Assembly (NCBI RefSeq): GCF_900107675.1
Contig: NZ_FNRI01000009.1
Span: 62,001-126,000, forward strand
Reading direction: 5' to 3'
DNA: 64,000 nucleotides
Source: Alistipes timonensis JC136
GTDB lineage: Bacteria; Bacteroidota; Bacteroidia; Bacteroidales; Rikenellaceae
In this document: piece by piece, positions 16,876-25,684 of the stretch
Layout of the letters: each line of letters begins with the position of its first letter
How positions within the stretch are numbered: position 1 is the stretch's first letter
Notes under the pieces: model-generated
What the model saw: the letters and a program-made list of their open reading frames with translations, nothing else
Told to the model about the DNA's origin: nothing
Databases searched by the model: none
Program-made: the position numbers and the translations under genes

Positions 16876-17493
16876 ATGTACATTGCCATAGCCGGAAACA
16901 TCGGGAGCGGGAAAACCACGCTGACCCAAATCCTTACGAAGCGCTACGACGCCAAGTGCTACCTCGAGGAGTGCGACAATCCCTACATCGGCGATTTTTA
17001 CGAGGACATGAACCGCTGGGCGTTCAACCTCCAGATTTCGTTTCTCGGGAGCCGCATCCAGCAGACGATGGACATGCTGGCCGACTGCCGTTCGGGAGTG
17101 ATTTTCCAGGACCGCACGATTTACGAGGATGCGCACATCTTCGCCGACAACCTTCATGAAATGGGGCTGATGGCTACGCGCGACATCGAGACCTACATGA
17201 AGATTTTCCGACTGGTCACGACGCTCATCCCCAAGCCCGACCTGCTGATTTACCTCAAGGCGAGCGTTCCGACGCTCATCTCGCAAATCCGCAAGCGCGG
17301 CCGCGAGTACGAGATGAACATTGATGAGCTGTACCTCAAGCGCCTGAACGACAAATACAATAACTGGATCGAGAACCTTTACGGAGGCGAAGTGCTCGTC
17401 GTCGACAAGGATCACGAGGATTTCGTGTCGGACCCGGCCGTGCTGGAGAAAATCTGCGCGCGGTTGGATGCGATCAAAGCCAAGAAACGCTGA
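16876..17493 (+). CDS. deoxynucleoside kinase
   Basis: A 205-residue deoxynucleoside kinase: P-loop GNIGSGKTT at residues 7-15, the QDRTIYED motif (equivalent to the family E/DRS), and the Arg-rich lid RKRGREYE. It phosphorylates deoxynucleosides for salvage; the substrate (dA, dG or dC) cannot be set from sequence. It is followed two bases later by the methyltransferase gene. Confidence 0.93.
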   Translation: MYIAIAGNIGSGKTTLTQILTKRYDAKCYLEECDNPYIGDFYEDMNRWAFNLQISFLGSRIQQTMDMLADCRSGVIFQDRTIYEDAHIFADNLHEMGLMATRDIETYMKIFRLVTTLIPKPDLLIYLKASVPTLISQIRKRGREYEMNIDELYLKRLNDKYNNWIENLYGGEVLVVDKDHEDFVSDPAVLEKICARLDAIKAKKR

Positions 17494-17495
17494 GG

Positions 17496-18872
17496 ATGAC
17501 GCTGCCTGCGAAATTCGTCGAACGGGTCCTGTGCGACTTGGGTGAGGCCGAGGGCCTTGCTCTCTGCGCCGCGCTCGACGGGGAGCCGCCGGTATCGGTG
17601 CGGATCAACCCCGCGAAAGCGGCTCCCGGTGCGCTGCCCGCGCTGGAGATCGCCGGACAGGTGCCGTGGTGCCGCGACGGGCATTATCTTGCCGCGCGCC
17701 CGCCCTTTACGTTCGACCCCGATTTCCATGCCGGGGCCTATTACGTGCAGGAGGCTTCGTCGCAGTTCGTGGGACACCTGCTGGCGGATGCCGGGGCCGA
17801 AGGGGCCCGCATCCTCGACCTGTGTGCGGCTCCGGGCGGCAAGACGACGCTTTACGCCTCGCTGGCGGGACCCGACGGACTGGTCGTCGCCAACGAGATC
17901 GACCGCCGCCGTGCCGCGGTGCTTGCGGACAACGTGCGCAAGTGGGGTACGGGCAATGTGGCCGTCACGACCTGCGAACCCCGTTTGCTGGGTGATTTCG
18001 AGGCGTGGTTCGATATCGTGGCCGTGGACGCTCCCTGCTCCGGCGAGGGGATGTTCCGCAAGGACGACGAAGCCCGCGGGGAGTGGAGCGAGGGGAATGT
18101 GAAACAGTGCGCGTCGCGTCAGGACGACATTCTGCGCGAGGCGTGGCGGGCCCTGAAACCGGGCGGAACGCTCGTGTACAGCACTTGTACGTTCAACCGC
18201 GACGAGGACGAGGGTTCGCTGGAGCGGATGCTCGCATGGGCCGGCGAAGAGGTCGCCGAATCGGACGAGATCGCCGTGGAGGATGCGTGGGGCATCGCCT
18301 GCGGCCGTGTCGGAGCGTTCCGGACGTTCCGGTTCTATCCCCACAGGGCTTGCGGCGAGGGGTTTTTCGCCGCCGTGGCCCGCAAATCGTTCGACGCCGG
18401 GGGCCGCATGCGCACCCCGAGGGCGCGGCGCACGGTATTTGCGGCGGTGGACCGTAAGGGCGTCGGCGAACTGGCCCGCTGGGTCCGGGAGCCGGACCGA
18501 ATGTGTTTCGCACAGGTTGCCGATACGCTTTATGCGTGGTATGCCGCGCAGTCAGATGCCGTCAGGGCCTTGTCCGAGGCGCTGCCCGTCATTTATTCGG
18601 GTGTGGCGATGGGGCAGGTATTCAAAGGAGTGCTGAAACCCGATCCCGCGCTGGCGTTCTTCGACGGACTCTGCCGCGAAGCGGTGCCCGTCGCGGAGCT
18701 GGACGGAGAGGAGGCGCTGCGTTTCCTGCGCAAGCAGGACATCGCCGCCGCAGGGCTGGCCGAAGGGGTGAACCTCGTGTGCTCGCGGGGACGTGCGCTG
18801 GGGTTTGCCAAACGAATCGGTGCGCGGGTCAACAACATGTACCCCAATTCGTTGCGAATTATAAAACAATAG
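17496..18872 (+). CDS. rsmF: RsmF/NOL1-NOP2-Sun family RNA m5C methyltransferase
   Basis: A 458-residue protein with an N-terminal Sun/FMU domain, the S-adenosylmethionine loop LDLCAAPGGKTTLYASL (CAAPGGKT at residues 110-117), the DAPCSGEGMFRK motif (about 178) and the catalytic YSTCTFN cysteine (about 229). The C-terminal PUA-like region is typical of RsmF rather than the shorter RsmB. It methylates a cytidine of 16S rRNA. It is tightly packed between the kinase and the MerR regulator. Confidence 0.9.
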   Translation: MTLPAKFVERVLCDLGEAEGLALCAALDGEPPVSVRINPAKAAPGALPALEIAGQVPWCRDGHYLAARPPFTFDPDFHAGAYYVQEASSQFVGHLLADAGAEGARILDLCAAPGGKTTLYASLAGPDGLVVANEIDRRRAAVLADNVRKWGTGNVAVTTCEPRLLGDFEAWFDIVAVDAPCSGEGMFRKDDEARGEWSEGNVKQCASRQDDILREAWRALKPGGTLVYSTCTFNRDEDEGSLERMLAWAGEEVAESDEIAVEDAWGIACGRVGAFRTFRFYPHRACGEGFFAAVARKSFDAGGRMRTPRARRTVFAAVDRKGVGELARWVREPDRMCFAQVADTLYAWYAAQSDAVRALSEALPVIYSGVAMGQVFKGVLKPDPALAFFDGLCREAVPVAELDGEEALRFLRKQDIAAAGLAEGVNLVCSRGRALGFAKRIGARVNNMYPNSLRIIKQ

Positions 18873-18874
18873 AT

Positions 18875-19438
18875 ATGGCCGATAAACTTTACTATTCGAT
18901 GGGCGAGGTGGCCGAAATGTTCGACGTCAATACGTCGCTCATCCGCCATTGGGAGTCGCAGTTCTCCATCCTCCGCCCCAAGCGCAACAAGAAGGGCAAC
19001 CGTCTCTTCTCGCCGCAGGACGTCGAGAACCTGAAGCTGATCTACCATTTGGTCAAAGAGCGCGGCATGACGCTCGAAGGAGCCAAGAAGGCGCTCCGCA
19101 AGGGGCCTGCCGAGAGCGGTGTGAACCGTGATGCCGAACTGATGGAGCGTTTGCAGCGCATCCGGGCCCTGCTGGTCGAGGTCCGCGAGGACCTGAAAGC
19201 CGGAGCGGGGGAGATCGTGGCCGATGCGGATGCCACGGCTGAGACCGCCGGTGATTCCGAAGCCGCCCCCGTGCGCCGCCGGGTCAAGGCCGTGGTGAAG
19301 ATCGACGAATCGACGGGCGAGGAGCTTTCCGACGCCGGGCAGGCGGTTGCCAAACGCACGGTCCGCAAGCCCCGCCGCAAGAAGGAAGAGGTCGAGCACA
19401 AGGAGCTGTTCGCGTTCTACGAACAATCGTTATTTTAA
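18875..19438 (+). CDS. MerR-family transcriptional regulator
   Basis: A 187-residue protein with an N-terminal winged-helix MerR domain (YSMGEVAEMFDVNTSLIRHWE, KKGNRLFSPQDVENLKLI), a helical dimerisation segment, then a low-complexity Ala/Glu/Val tail and a basic KPRRKKEE stretch. Metal-sensing cysteines are absent, so the effector is unknown. The start at 18875 is two bases after the rsmF stop; a longer frame reaching back into rsmF was rejected because the homology starts at MADKLYYS. Confidence 0.92.
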   Translation: MADKLYYSMGEVAEMFDVNTSLIRHWESQFSILRPKRNKKGNRLFSPQDVENLKLIYHLVKERGMTLEGAKKALRKGPAESGVNRDAELMERLQRIRALLVEVREDLKAGAGEIVADADATAETAGDSEAAPVRRRVKAVVKIDESTGEELSDAGQAVAKRTVRKPRRKKEEVEHKELFAFYEQSLF

Positions 19439-19448
19439 GGAAAATCCT

Positions 19449-20234
19449 ATGAAGATCAGTCAGATAACCGAAGTCATCGAACGCTTCGCCCCGCTTGGGT
19501 GGCAGGAGTCGTATGACAATGCGGGACTTATCGTCGGGCGTCCCGACGACGAGGTCCACAAGGCCCTGCTGGCCGTGGACGTGACCGAAGAGGTGCTGGA
19601 CGAGGCCGAAGCCGAGGGGTGCGATATCGTATTGACACACCATCCGATCATCTTCCATGCGCTCAAACGTTTCAATTCGGCGGACCCCGTGCAGCGGTGT
19701 GTCGAGCGGGCCATCCGCAGCCGGATCGCCCTCTATGCCTGCCACACCAACCTCGACAGCGCCCCCGAAGGGATGAGCTGGCGGTTGGCCGAAATACTGG
19801 GCGTCGGAAACCTCGGGGTGCTGCAACCCTCGGAAGCCGGCGAGGGCGTGGGATTCGGCGTAGTGGGCGAACTATCTGAATCCGTTGACACCGTGGAGTT
19901 TATGCAGTTTATCCGGCGAAAACTCGGCGTGAAGGTCGTAAGGTACAGCGACACGGCGACTTCCGCAGTGCGCCGCGTGGCGGTCTGCACCGGCGCCGGG
20001 GCTTCGCTGATCGGCGAAGCACGCCGCGCAGGGGCCGATATTTACATCACCGCAGACCTGAAGTACAACGACTTCATGACACCCGATAAAGTCCTCACGG
20101 TAGCAGATATAGGCCATTTTGAGAGCGAATATTGCGCAATTGAGCTATTATTTGATATTTTATCGAAAAATTTATGTACCTTTGCGGTTCGCAAGAGTGA
20201 ACGCTCTCGCAATCCGGTGAATTATCTGGTGTAA
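19449..20234 (+). CDS. Nif3-like dinuclear metal center protein (YbgI/YqfO family)
   Basis: A 261-residue protein of the Nif3 family, short form without the inserted PII-like domain. Metal ligands are visible in VLTHHPIIFH (HH pair) and ACHTNLD in the first half, and in ADIGHFESE near the C-terminus. Members form toroidal hexamers with two metals per subunit and are linked to GTP cyclohydrolase I-like function, though this is uncertain. The start is 10 bases after the MerR gene. A promoter for the next gene lies inside its last 80 bases. Confidence 0.92.
   Translation: MKISQITEVIERFAPLGWQESYDNAGLIVGRPDDEVHKALLAVDVTEEVLDEAEAEGCDIVLTHHPIIFHALKRFNSADPVQRCVERAIRSRIALYACHTNLDSAPEGMSWRLAEILGVGNLGVLQPSEAGEGVGFGVVGELSESVDTVEFMQFIRRKLGVKVVRYSDTATSAVRRVAVCTGAGASLIGEARRAGADIYITADLKYNDFMTPDKVLTVADIGHFESEYCAIELLFDILSKNLCTFAVRKSERSRNPVNYLV
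20152..20184 (+). promoter_or_regulatory. promoter within the 3' end of the Nif3 gene
   Basis: TTTG (20152-20155), a 21-base spacer and TACCTTTG (20177-20184) form a full Bacteroidetes promoter that drives the zinc-ribbon gene at 20258, with a leader of about 68 bases. Confidence 0.75.
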
Positions 20235-20257
20235 GTCTAAACTATACAGTACATTAT

Positions 20258-21019
20258 ATGGCAACACAAAAAAAGACGGCCGAGGTTGATTACTCGATGC
20301 AGGAGAAGATCCTGGCGCTCTACGAGCTGCAGAAGATCGACAGCAAGATCGACGAAATCAACAAGGTGAAAGGTGAACTGCCGCTCGAGGTGCAGGATCT
20401 CGAGGACGAGATGGCCGGGATGAAGACCCGCATCGAGCACATCAACGCCGAGATCGAGGAGCTCAACACGCTCACCAAGCAGCGCAAGCGCGAGGTGGAT
20501 CAGGCCAAGATCATGATCGGCAACTACAAGGAGCAGCAGAACAACGTGCGTAACAACCGCGAGTTCGATGCCATCACCAAGGAGATCGAGTATCAGGAGC
20601 TCGAGATCGAGCTGGCCGAGAAGCGCCTGAAAGAGTATGCTGCCGGCGTGAAGATCAAAAAGGCACAGTTGGAGGAGGCCGAGGCGCAGAGCAAGGAGCG
20701 TCTGGCGGACCTCGGGGCCAAGAAGGCCGAGCTGGAGGGTATCGAAGCCGAGACGGCGCCGCTGGTGGCGGAATATTCCGTGCAGGGCGAAGGCGTTAAG
20801 GCGAAGATCGACGAGCGCCTGCTGTCGGCTTACGACCGTATCCGCCGCAACGTCCGTAACGGACTGGCCGTGGTGACCGTAAAGCGCGACGCCTGCGGAG
20901 GCTGCTTCAACCGCATTCCGCCCCAGCGTCAGGTGGATATCCGGCAGGGTAAGAAGATCATTATCTGCGAGTATTGCGGCCGTATCCTGGTGGCCGATCC
21001 CGACGAACCGCAGGAATAG
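20258..21019 (+). CDS. C4-type zinc ribbon coiled-coil protein
   Basis: A 253-residue protein. Residues about 15-185 form a long coiled coil rich in Glu, Lys and Leu heptads; the C-terminus has a CxxC-CxxC zinc ribbon (CGGCFNRIPP then CEYCGRIL). The family is conserved in Bacteroidetes and many other bacteria and is thought to be a nucleic-acid or translation-related factor; its function is not established. It often sits after the Nif3 gene, as here. It has its own promoter and a terminator. Confidence 0.9.
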   Translation: MATQKKTAEVDYSMQEKILALYELQKIDSKIDEINKVKGELPLEVQDLEDEMAGMKTRIEHINAEIEELNTLTKQRKREVDQAKIMIGNYKEQQNNVRNNREFDAITKEIEYQELEIELAEKRLKEYAAGVKIKKAQLEEAEAQSKERLADLGAKKAELEGIEAETAPLVAEYSVQGEGVKAKIDERLLSAYDRIRRNVRNGLAVVTVKRDACGGCFNRIPPQRQVDIRQGKKIIICEYCGRILVADPDEPQE

Positions 21020-21034
21020 AGACGATAAGAACGG

Positions 21035-21077
21035 CGAAAGGCTTCCGGTTTTCCGGGAGCCTTTCGTTTTGTTTTTA
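21035..21077 (+). terminator. intrinsic terminator after the zinc-ribbon gene
   Basis: Stem CGAAAGGCTTCCGG pairing with CCGGGAGCCTTTCG around TTTT, followed by TTTTGTTTTT, 15 bases after the stop codon. Confidence 0.9.
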
Positions 21078-21148
21078 AAATATTTTGTAAATAAAAGAAT
21101 GTTAATTTATTAACACCGAAATTTCTTCCGAGTTTTGCAAATAATCCT

Positions 21149-21156
21149 TAACTTTG
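21149..21156 (+). promoter_or_regulatory. -7 element of the nadE-rseC-rnf operon
   Basis: TAACTTTG matches TAnnTTTG and lies 33 bases before the nadE start. A clear -33 box at the normal distance is not seen. Confidence 0.5.
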
Positions 21157-21189
21157 CAAAGCTCTATTGCTCCGACTTAAATTGTTGCC

Positions 21190-22770
21190 ATGAAAATAGC
21201 TATTGCCCAGTTGAATTACACGATCGGAGATGTGGACGGCAACGCATCCAAGATCATCGATTCGATCAACAAAGCGAAAGCACAGCGCGCCGACCTGGTG
21301 ATCTTCGCCGAACAGGCCGTGAGCGGGACTCCTGCCTTCGACCTGCTGCGGAAAACGACTTTCCTCGAATTGTGCGAGGACGCATTGGTCGAGATCGCCT
21401 CGTGCTGCGACGGCATTGCCGCCATCGTCGGACTGCCGATCCTCACGAACAACGGCACGATCAGCGCCGCGGCGCTGATTCAGGACCGCAAGGTGCTGCG
21501 CTATGTCGGCAAGAAATACATCACCGCGCGCCGCGAGATGGGTTTCCTGACCCCTTCGAAGGGATTTGAGTACGCCACGATCAAAGGCCACAAGTGCGCC
21601 ATCATCGTGGGCGACGACCTGAGCCGCGAGCACGATTTCGACCAGTCGGTCGAGACCGTCATTTCGATCAACGCCCGCAAATACGGCAAGGGAACCATGA
21701 CCTACCGCTATGAAATGATGCGTCACCTGGCATTTGTCGAGGGCAAGAACCTCGTGCTGGTCAATCAGGTGGGCGGATCGACCGACATCGTTTACGACGG
21801 CACGTCGGGGGTGATGAACGGCCGCGGCGAAGTGGTGCTGATGATGAAGAACTTCGAGGAGGATTTCCAGATTTTCGACACGAAAGCCGAAGCGGAGCCG
21901 ATTGCGATCCCCTCGACCTACAACGACCGCACGCGGCTGGTCTACGAAGCGGCCCGCTGCGGACTGCGGGATTTCTTCCGCAAGAACGGTTACCAGAAGG
22001 CCTCGATCGGTCTCTCGGGCGGTATCGACTCGGCCGTGGTGGCCTGCATCGCCGCCGATGCGCTGGGTGCGGAGAACGTCCGGGCGCTGCTGATGCCCTC
22101 GCCGTTCTCGTCCGACGAATCGGTGGAGGACGCCAAGGAGCTGGCCTGCAACCTCGGCATCGAATACAACGTCATACCCATTTCCGAAATTTATACCAGC
22201 GTGGTGAACACCCTGAAGCCCGTCATCGGCGGCACGGAGTTCGACGCCACGGAGGAGAATATCCAGACCCGCATCCGCACGGTGCTGCTGATGGCCCTGC
22301 AGAACAAGACGGACTATATTCTGCTCAACTCCTCGAACAAGAGCGAGAACGCCCTGGGACTCTGCACGCTTTACGGCGACACGGCGGGGGCGTTCAGCCC
22401 CACGGGAGACCTCTACAAGAGCGAAATGTACGACGTGGCCCGCTACATCAACCGTACGCAGGGCAACCCGATCCCCGAAAGCATCCTGACGAAGGAACCC
22501 TCCTCGGAGCTTCATCCGGGGCAGAAGGACAGCGACATCCTGCCGCCCTACGAGGTGGTGGACGCCATTCTGACGCGCATGATCGAGGAGGGGCAGCACC
22601 GCGAGGAGATCGTCAACGCGGGATTCGATTCGGAGGTCGTGGAGAAGATCCATGCGATGATCATGCACAACGAGAAGAAACGCTATCAGTTCCCGCCCGT
22701 GCTGCGGTTGTCGTCGTGCACTTTCGGGCACGAGCGGCTGATGCCCCTCACCAATAAATACGGAGATTAG
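21190..22770 (+). CDS. nadE: NAD+ synthetase with N-terminal nitrilase-like domain
   Basis: A 526-residue protein with an N-terminal nitrilase/glutaminase-like domain (1 to about 255) and a C-terminal ATP-pyrophosphatase synthetase domain with SGGIDSAVVA, NSSNKSENALGLCTLYGD and FSPTGDLYKSEMYDVARY intact. It makes NAD+ from deamido-NAD+. In the glutaminase domain the Glu (FAEQAVSG) and Lys (GKKYITA) have plausible equivalents. The nucleophile motif, normally ICED, reads VGDD, so the catalytic Cys is Gly. The enzyme may therefore use free ammonia rather than glutamine. It is upstream of rseC and the rnf genes with only four bases between. Confidence 0.93.
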   Translation: MKIAIAQLNYTIGDVDGNASKIIDSINKAKAQRADLVIFAEQAVSGTPAFDLLRKTTFLELCEDALVEIASCCDGIAAIVGLPILTNNGTISAAALIQDRKVLRYVGKKYITARREMGFLTPSKGFEYATIKGHKCAIIVGDDLSREHDFDQSVETVISINARKYGKGTMTYRYEMMRHLAFVEGKNLVLVNQVGGSTDIVYDGTSGVMNGRGEVVLMMKNFEEDFQIFDTKAEAEPIAIPSTYNDRTRLVYEAARCGLRDFFRKNGYQKASIGLSGGIDSAVVACIAADALGAENVRALLMPSPFSSDESVEDAKELACNLGIEYNVIPISEIYTSVVNTLKPVIGGTEFDATEENIQTRIRTVLLMALQNKTDYILLNSSNKSENALGLCTLYGDTAGAFSPTGDLYKSEMYDVARYINRTQGNPIPESILTKEPSSELHPGQKDSDILPPYEVVDAILTRMIEEGQHREEIVNAGFDSEVVEKIHAMIMHNEKKRYQFPPVLRLSSCTFGHERLMPLTNKYGD

Positions 22771-22774
22771 CGGC

Positions 22775-23194
22775 GTGGCGGAACTGATCGAACACAGCGG
22801 CGTGGTGGAACGCACGGAAGGCGACACGGTCTATGTGCGGATCACCTCCCGAAGCGCCTGCGGAAGCTGCAAGGCCCGTCAGGCGTGCGGATTGGCCGAA
22901 GCCCAGGACAAGATCGTCACGGTGGCGACCCCCGGGGCCGCGGAATATGCGGCGGGCGATGCCGTGACAGTCGGTGTGCGCCGCAGTGCGGGCATGCGGG
23001 CCGTCGTGCTGGCTTATGTCGGCGCGCTGGCGGTGCTCATGGCGGTGCTCGTGGCCGCCATTGCCGGCATGGGATGGAGTGAAGGCGCAGGCGCCCTCGC
23101 GGCAATCGCCGGCGTGGGCGTTTATTATTTCGTGCTGTGGCTCTTCCGCACGAAAATCGAACACACAATTCAATTTACAATAACTAAAATCTGA
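22775..23194 (+). CDS. rseC: SoxR-reducing system protein RseC family
   Basis: A 139-residue protein: an N-terminal Cys-rich domain with CGSCKARQACG, then two membrane helices (about 75-95 and 102-123). RseC proteins are linked to Rnf/Rsx complexes and to reduction of the SoxR iron-sulfur cluster in enterobacteria. In Bacteroidetes they commonly open the rnf operon. The start is GTG at 22775; no ATG is available nearby. Its stop overlaps the rnfB start by one base. Confidence 0.88.
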   Translation: MAELIEHSGVVERTEGDTVYVRITSRSACGSCKARQACGLAEAQDKIVTVATPGAAEYAAGDAVTVGVRRSAGMRAVVLAYVGALAVLMAVLVAAIAGMGWSEGAGALAAIAGVGVYYFVLWLFRTKIEHTIQFTITKI

Positions 23195-24138
23195 TGGAAG
23201 TATTACTTTACACGATCCTGACGCTGTGTGCGCTGGGCGTGCTCTCGGCGGTGATCCTCTATTTCGTGGCCCAGAAGTTCCGGGTCGACGAGGACCCGCG
23301 CATCGACGAGGTGGAGAAGATGCTCCCCGGCGCCAACTGCGGCGGCTGCGGATTCGCCGGCTGTCGGGGCATGGCCGATGCGTTGGTCAGGCAGGACGAC
23401 ATTTCGTCGCTGTTCTGCCCCGTGGGCGGCGGCGACTGCATGAAAGCTGTGGCCGCATATCTCGGAAAGGCCGCTGCCGAAAAGCAGCCCGAGGTGGCGA
23501 CCGTCCGCTGCGGCGGCACGTGCGAAAAGCGCCCCCGCACCAACGACTTCGACGGTGCCAAGTCGTGCGCCGTGGCTTCGTCGCTCTATGTGGGTGAAAC
23601 GGGCTGTGCGTTCGGATGCCTCGGGTTCGGCGACTGCGTCGTGGCCTGTGCTTTCGACGCTATTCACATCAATCCTGCAACGGGGCTTCCGGAGGTCGAC
23701 GCGGACAAGTGTACGGCCTGCGGCGCCTGTGTGAAAGCGTGCCCGAAGATGATTATCGAGCTGCGCAAGAAGTGGCCCAAGAACCGTGCGGTCTATGTGT
23801 CGTGCGTCTCGAAAGACAAGGGCGCCGTGGTGATGAAGGCCTGCAAGGCCGGGTGTATCGGATGCGGCAAGTGCGTGAAGGTCTGCGCCTTCGATGCCAT
23901 CACCGTGGAGAACAACCTCGCCTACATCGACCCGCTGAAATGCAAACTGTGCCGCAAGTGCGTGAACGAGTGTCCCACGGGCGCCATCCGGCTGGTCGGC
24001 ATGGACCCGCTGCCCAAAGCCCCGAAGGCCGCTCCGGCAGCTCCCGCGGCTCCCAAGGCCGAAACGGCCCCTGCGGCGGAGAAACCGGCGGCGGCTCCGA
24101 AGGCCGGGGATGCGCCTGATGCTAACAAAGAATCGTAA
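23194..24138 (+). CDS. rnfB: Rnf complex subunit RnfB (iron-sulfur protein)
   Basis: A 314-residue protein with an N-terminal membrane helix, a four-Cys cluster domain (ANCGGCGFAGC) and a run of ferredoxin-like cluster motifs: CAFGCLGFGDCVVAC, CTACGACVKACP, CIGCGKCVKVC and CKLCRKCVNECP. It ends in an Ala/Pro/Lys-rich tail. RnfB takes electrons from reduced ferredoxin and passes them into the membrane complex, which couples ferredoxin:NAD+ electron transfer to Na+ or H+ movement. It is the first structural gene of rnfBCDGEA. Confidence 0.95.
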   Translation: MEVLLYTILTLCALGVLSAVILYFVAQKFRVDEDPRIDEVEKMLPGANCGGCGFAGCRGMADALVRQDDISSLFCPVGGGDCMKAVAAYLGKAAAEKQPEVATVRCGGTCEKRPRTNDFDGAKSCAVASSLYVGETGCAFGCLGFGDCVVACAFDAIHINPATGLPEVDADKCTACGACVKACPKMIIELRKKWPKNRAVYVSCVSKDKGAVVMKACKAGCIGCGKCVKVCAFDAITVENNLAYIDPLKCKLCRKCVNECPTGAIRLVGMDPLPKAPKAAPAAPAAPKAETAPAAEKPAAAPKAGDAPDANKES

Positions 24139-24154
24139 AAAAGGAATTCCAACT

Positions 24155-25504
24155 ATGAAGACATTTCCAATGGGCGGAGTCCATCCGTCGGAAAATAAGC
24201 TGAGCTGTGCCAAACCGATCGAGGTGCTTCCGCTGCCCGAGGTGGTGACGATCCCCCTCGCGCAGCACATCGGGGCTCCCGCCGTGGCCAAGGTCGCCAA
24301 GGGCGACAAGGTGCTGACCGGACAGCTCATCGCCGAAGCCGGCAGCTTCATGTCGGCGAACATCCACTCCCCGGTGTCGGGCACGGTCACGGCCGTGGAT
24401 ATGGTTCCCAACGGACAGGGTTTGCGCCAGATGATGATTACCATCAAGCGCGAGGGCGACGACTGGGCCGAGGGCATCGACCGCTCGGAGACGCTGGTGA
24501 AAGCATGTCCCTTCTCGGCGCAGGAGATCATCGCCAAGATCAAGGATGCCGGTATCGTCGGCATGGGCGGCGCGACGTTCCCTACGCACGTGAAACTGGC
24601 GGTGCCTCCCGGAAAAAAGGCCGAGTGCGTCATCATCAACGGCGTGGAGTGCGAACCCTATCTCACTTCGGACCACCGCACGATGCTGGAGCACGGCGAG
24701 GAACTGGTGGTCGGCGTGACGATCCTGATGAAAGCCGTGGGCGTGGAGAAGGCCTATATCGGCATCGAGAACAATAAACCCGACGCCATCGCGCACCTGA
24801 AGCAGATCGCGGCGGGATATGAGGGCATCGAGGTGGTGCCGCTGAAGGTGATGTATCCGCAGGGCGGTGAGAAACAGCTTATTGCGGCTGTCACGGGCCG
24901 TCAGGTGCCGCCTCCGCCCGCACTGCCGATCGACGTGGGCGCCGTGGTGTGCAACGCTTCGACGACCGTGGCCGTCTACCGGGCCGTGCAGAAGTCGATG
25001 CCGCTGATCGAGCGCGTGGTGACCGTCACGGGCAAACGCCTGAAGGAGCCCAAGAATCTGCTGACCCGCATGGGTACGCCGGTTTCGACCTTGCTGGAAG
25101 CTGCCGGAGGAGTTCCCGAAGAGGCTTCGAAGGTGATTAACGGCGGTCCGATGATGGGGCGTGCGATGGTCAACCTCGCGTCGCCCGTCACGAAGGGATG
25201 CTCGGGAATCACGGTTCTTTCGGGGCGCGAAGCCGTGCGCCGCGAAGCCGCGCAGTGCATCAAATGCGCCAAGTGCGTGTCGGCCTGCCCGATGGGTCTG
25301 GAACCCTATTACCTCTCGAAAATGACGCAGAAGAAAGGCTGGGATGCGTTGGAACAGCAGATGATTACTTCGTGCATCGAGTGCGGATGCTGCCAGTCCA
25401 CGTGCCCCTCGTACCTGCCGCTGCTGGACTGGATACGTCTCGGAAAACAGACCGTGATGGGGATTATCCGTGCCCGCGGCGCCGCAGCAGCGCCCAAAAA
25501 GTAA
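24155..25504 (+). CDS. rnfC: Rnf complex subunit RnfC
   Basis: A 449-residue protein with an N-terminal barrel-sandwich-like domain (ANIHSPVSGTVTAVD), an NADH/FMN-binding region related to complex I NuoF (GIVGMGGATFPTHVK, GVECEPYLTSDHR) and two 4Fe-4S motifs near the end (CIKCAKCVSACPMG and CIECGCCQSTCPSY). It is the site of NAD+ reduction at the cytoplasmic face. The start at 24155 was chosen over 24110, which lies within the end of rnfB. The gap to rnfD is unusually long (180 bases) and carries an intergenic repeat. Confidence 0.95.
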   Translation: MKTFPMGGVHPSENKLSCAKPIEVLPLPEVVTIPLAQHIGAPAVAKVAKGDKVLTGQLIAEAGSFMSANIHSPVSGTVTAVDMVPNGQGLRQMMITIKREGDDWAEGIDRSETLVKACPFSAQEIIAKIKDAGIVGMGGATFPTHVKLAVPPGKKAECVIINGVECEPYLTSDHRTMLEHGEELVVGVTILMKAVGVEKAYIGIENNKPDAIAHLKQIAAGYEGIEVVPLKVMYPQGGEKQLIAAVTGRQVPPPPALPIDVGAVVCNASTTVAVYRAVQKSMPLIERVVTVTGKRLKEPKNLLTRMGTPVSTLLEAAGGVPEEASKVINGGPMMGRAMVNLASPVTKGCSGITVLSGREAVRREAAQCIKCAKCVSACPMGLEPYYLSKMTQKKGWDALEQQMITSCIECGCCQSTCPSYLPLLDWIRLGKQTVMGIIRARGAAAAPKK

Positions 25505-25542
25505 GGGTGGATTTCCGTTTCGAAGATTCCGGCCCGGCGGCC

Positions 25543-25620
25543 GCTTGCGGCCGTAAGTCCCTCCCGAGGGAGGGATTTAGGGTGGGGTGGGATTTGTAAA
25601 CGCGGCTGCAAGCCGCGGGA
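25543..25620 (-). repeat. three-hairpin intergenic repeat, copy A
   Basis: Read on the minus strand: hairpin CGCGGCT/AGCCGCG, a spacer GTTTACAAATCCCACCCC, the hairpin TCCCTCCCGAGGGAGGGA, then CTTACGG and the hairpin CGGCCGC/GCGGCCG. The layout and the spacer sequence match copies B (52.7 kb) and C (62.7 kb). It splits the rnf operon between rnfC and rnfD. Confidence 0.7.
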
Positions 25621-25684
25621 CGATACCTCGGGAATGGCAGGAACGGTCCGATAATACGAAGAATGTAAAATTATAGTATAACTT

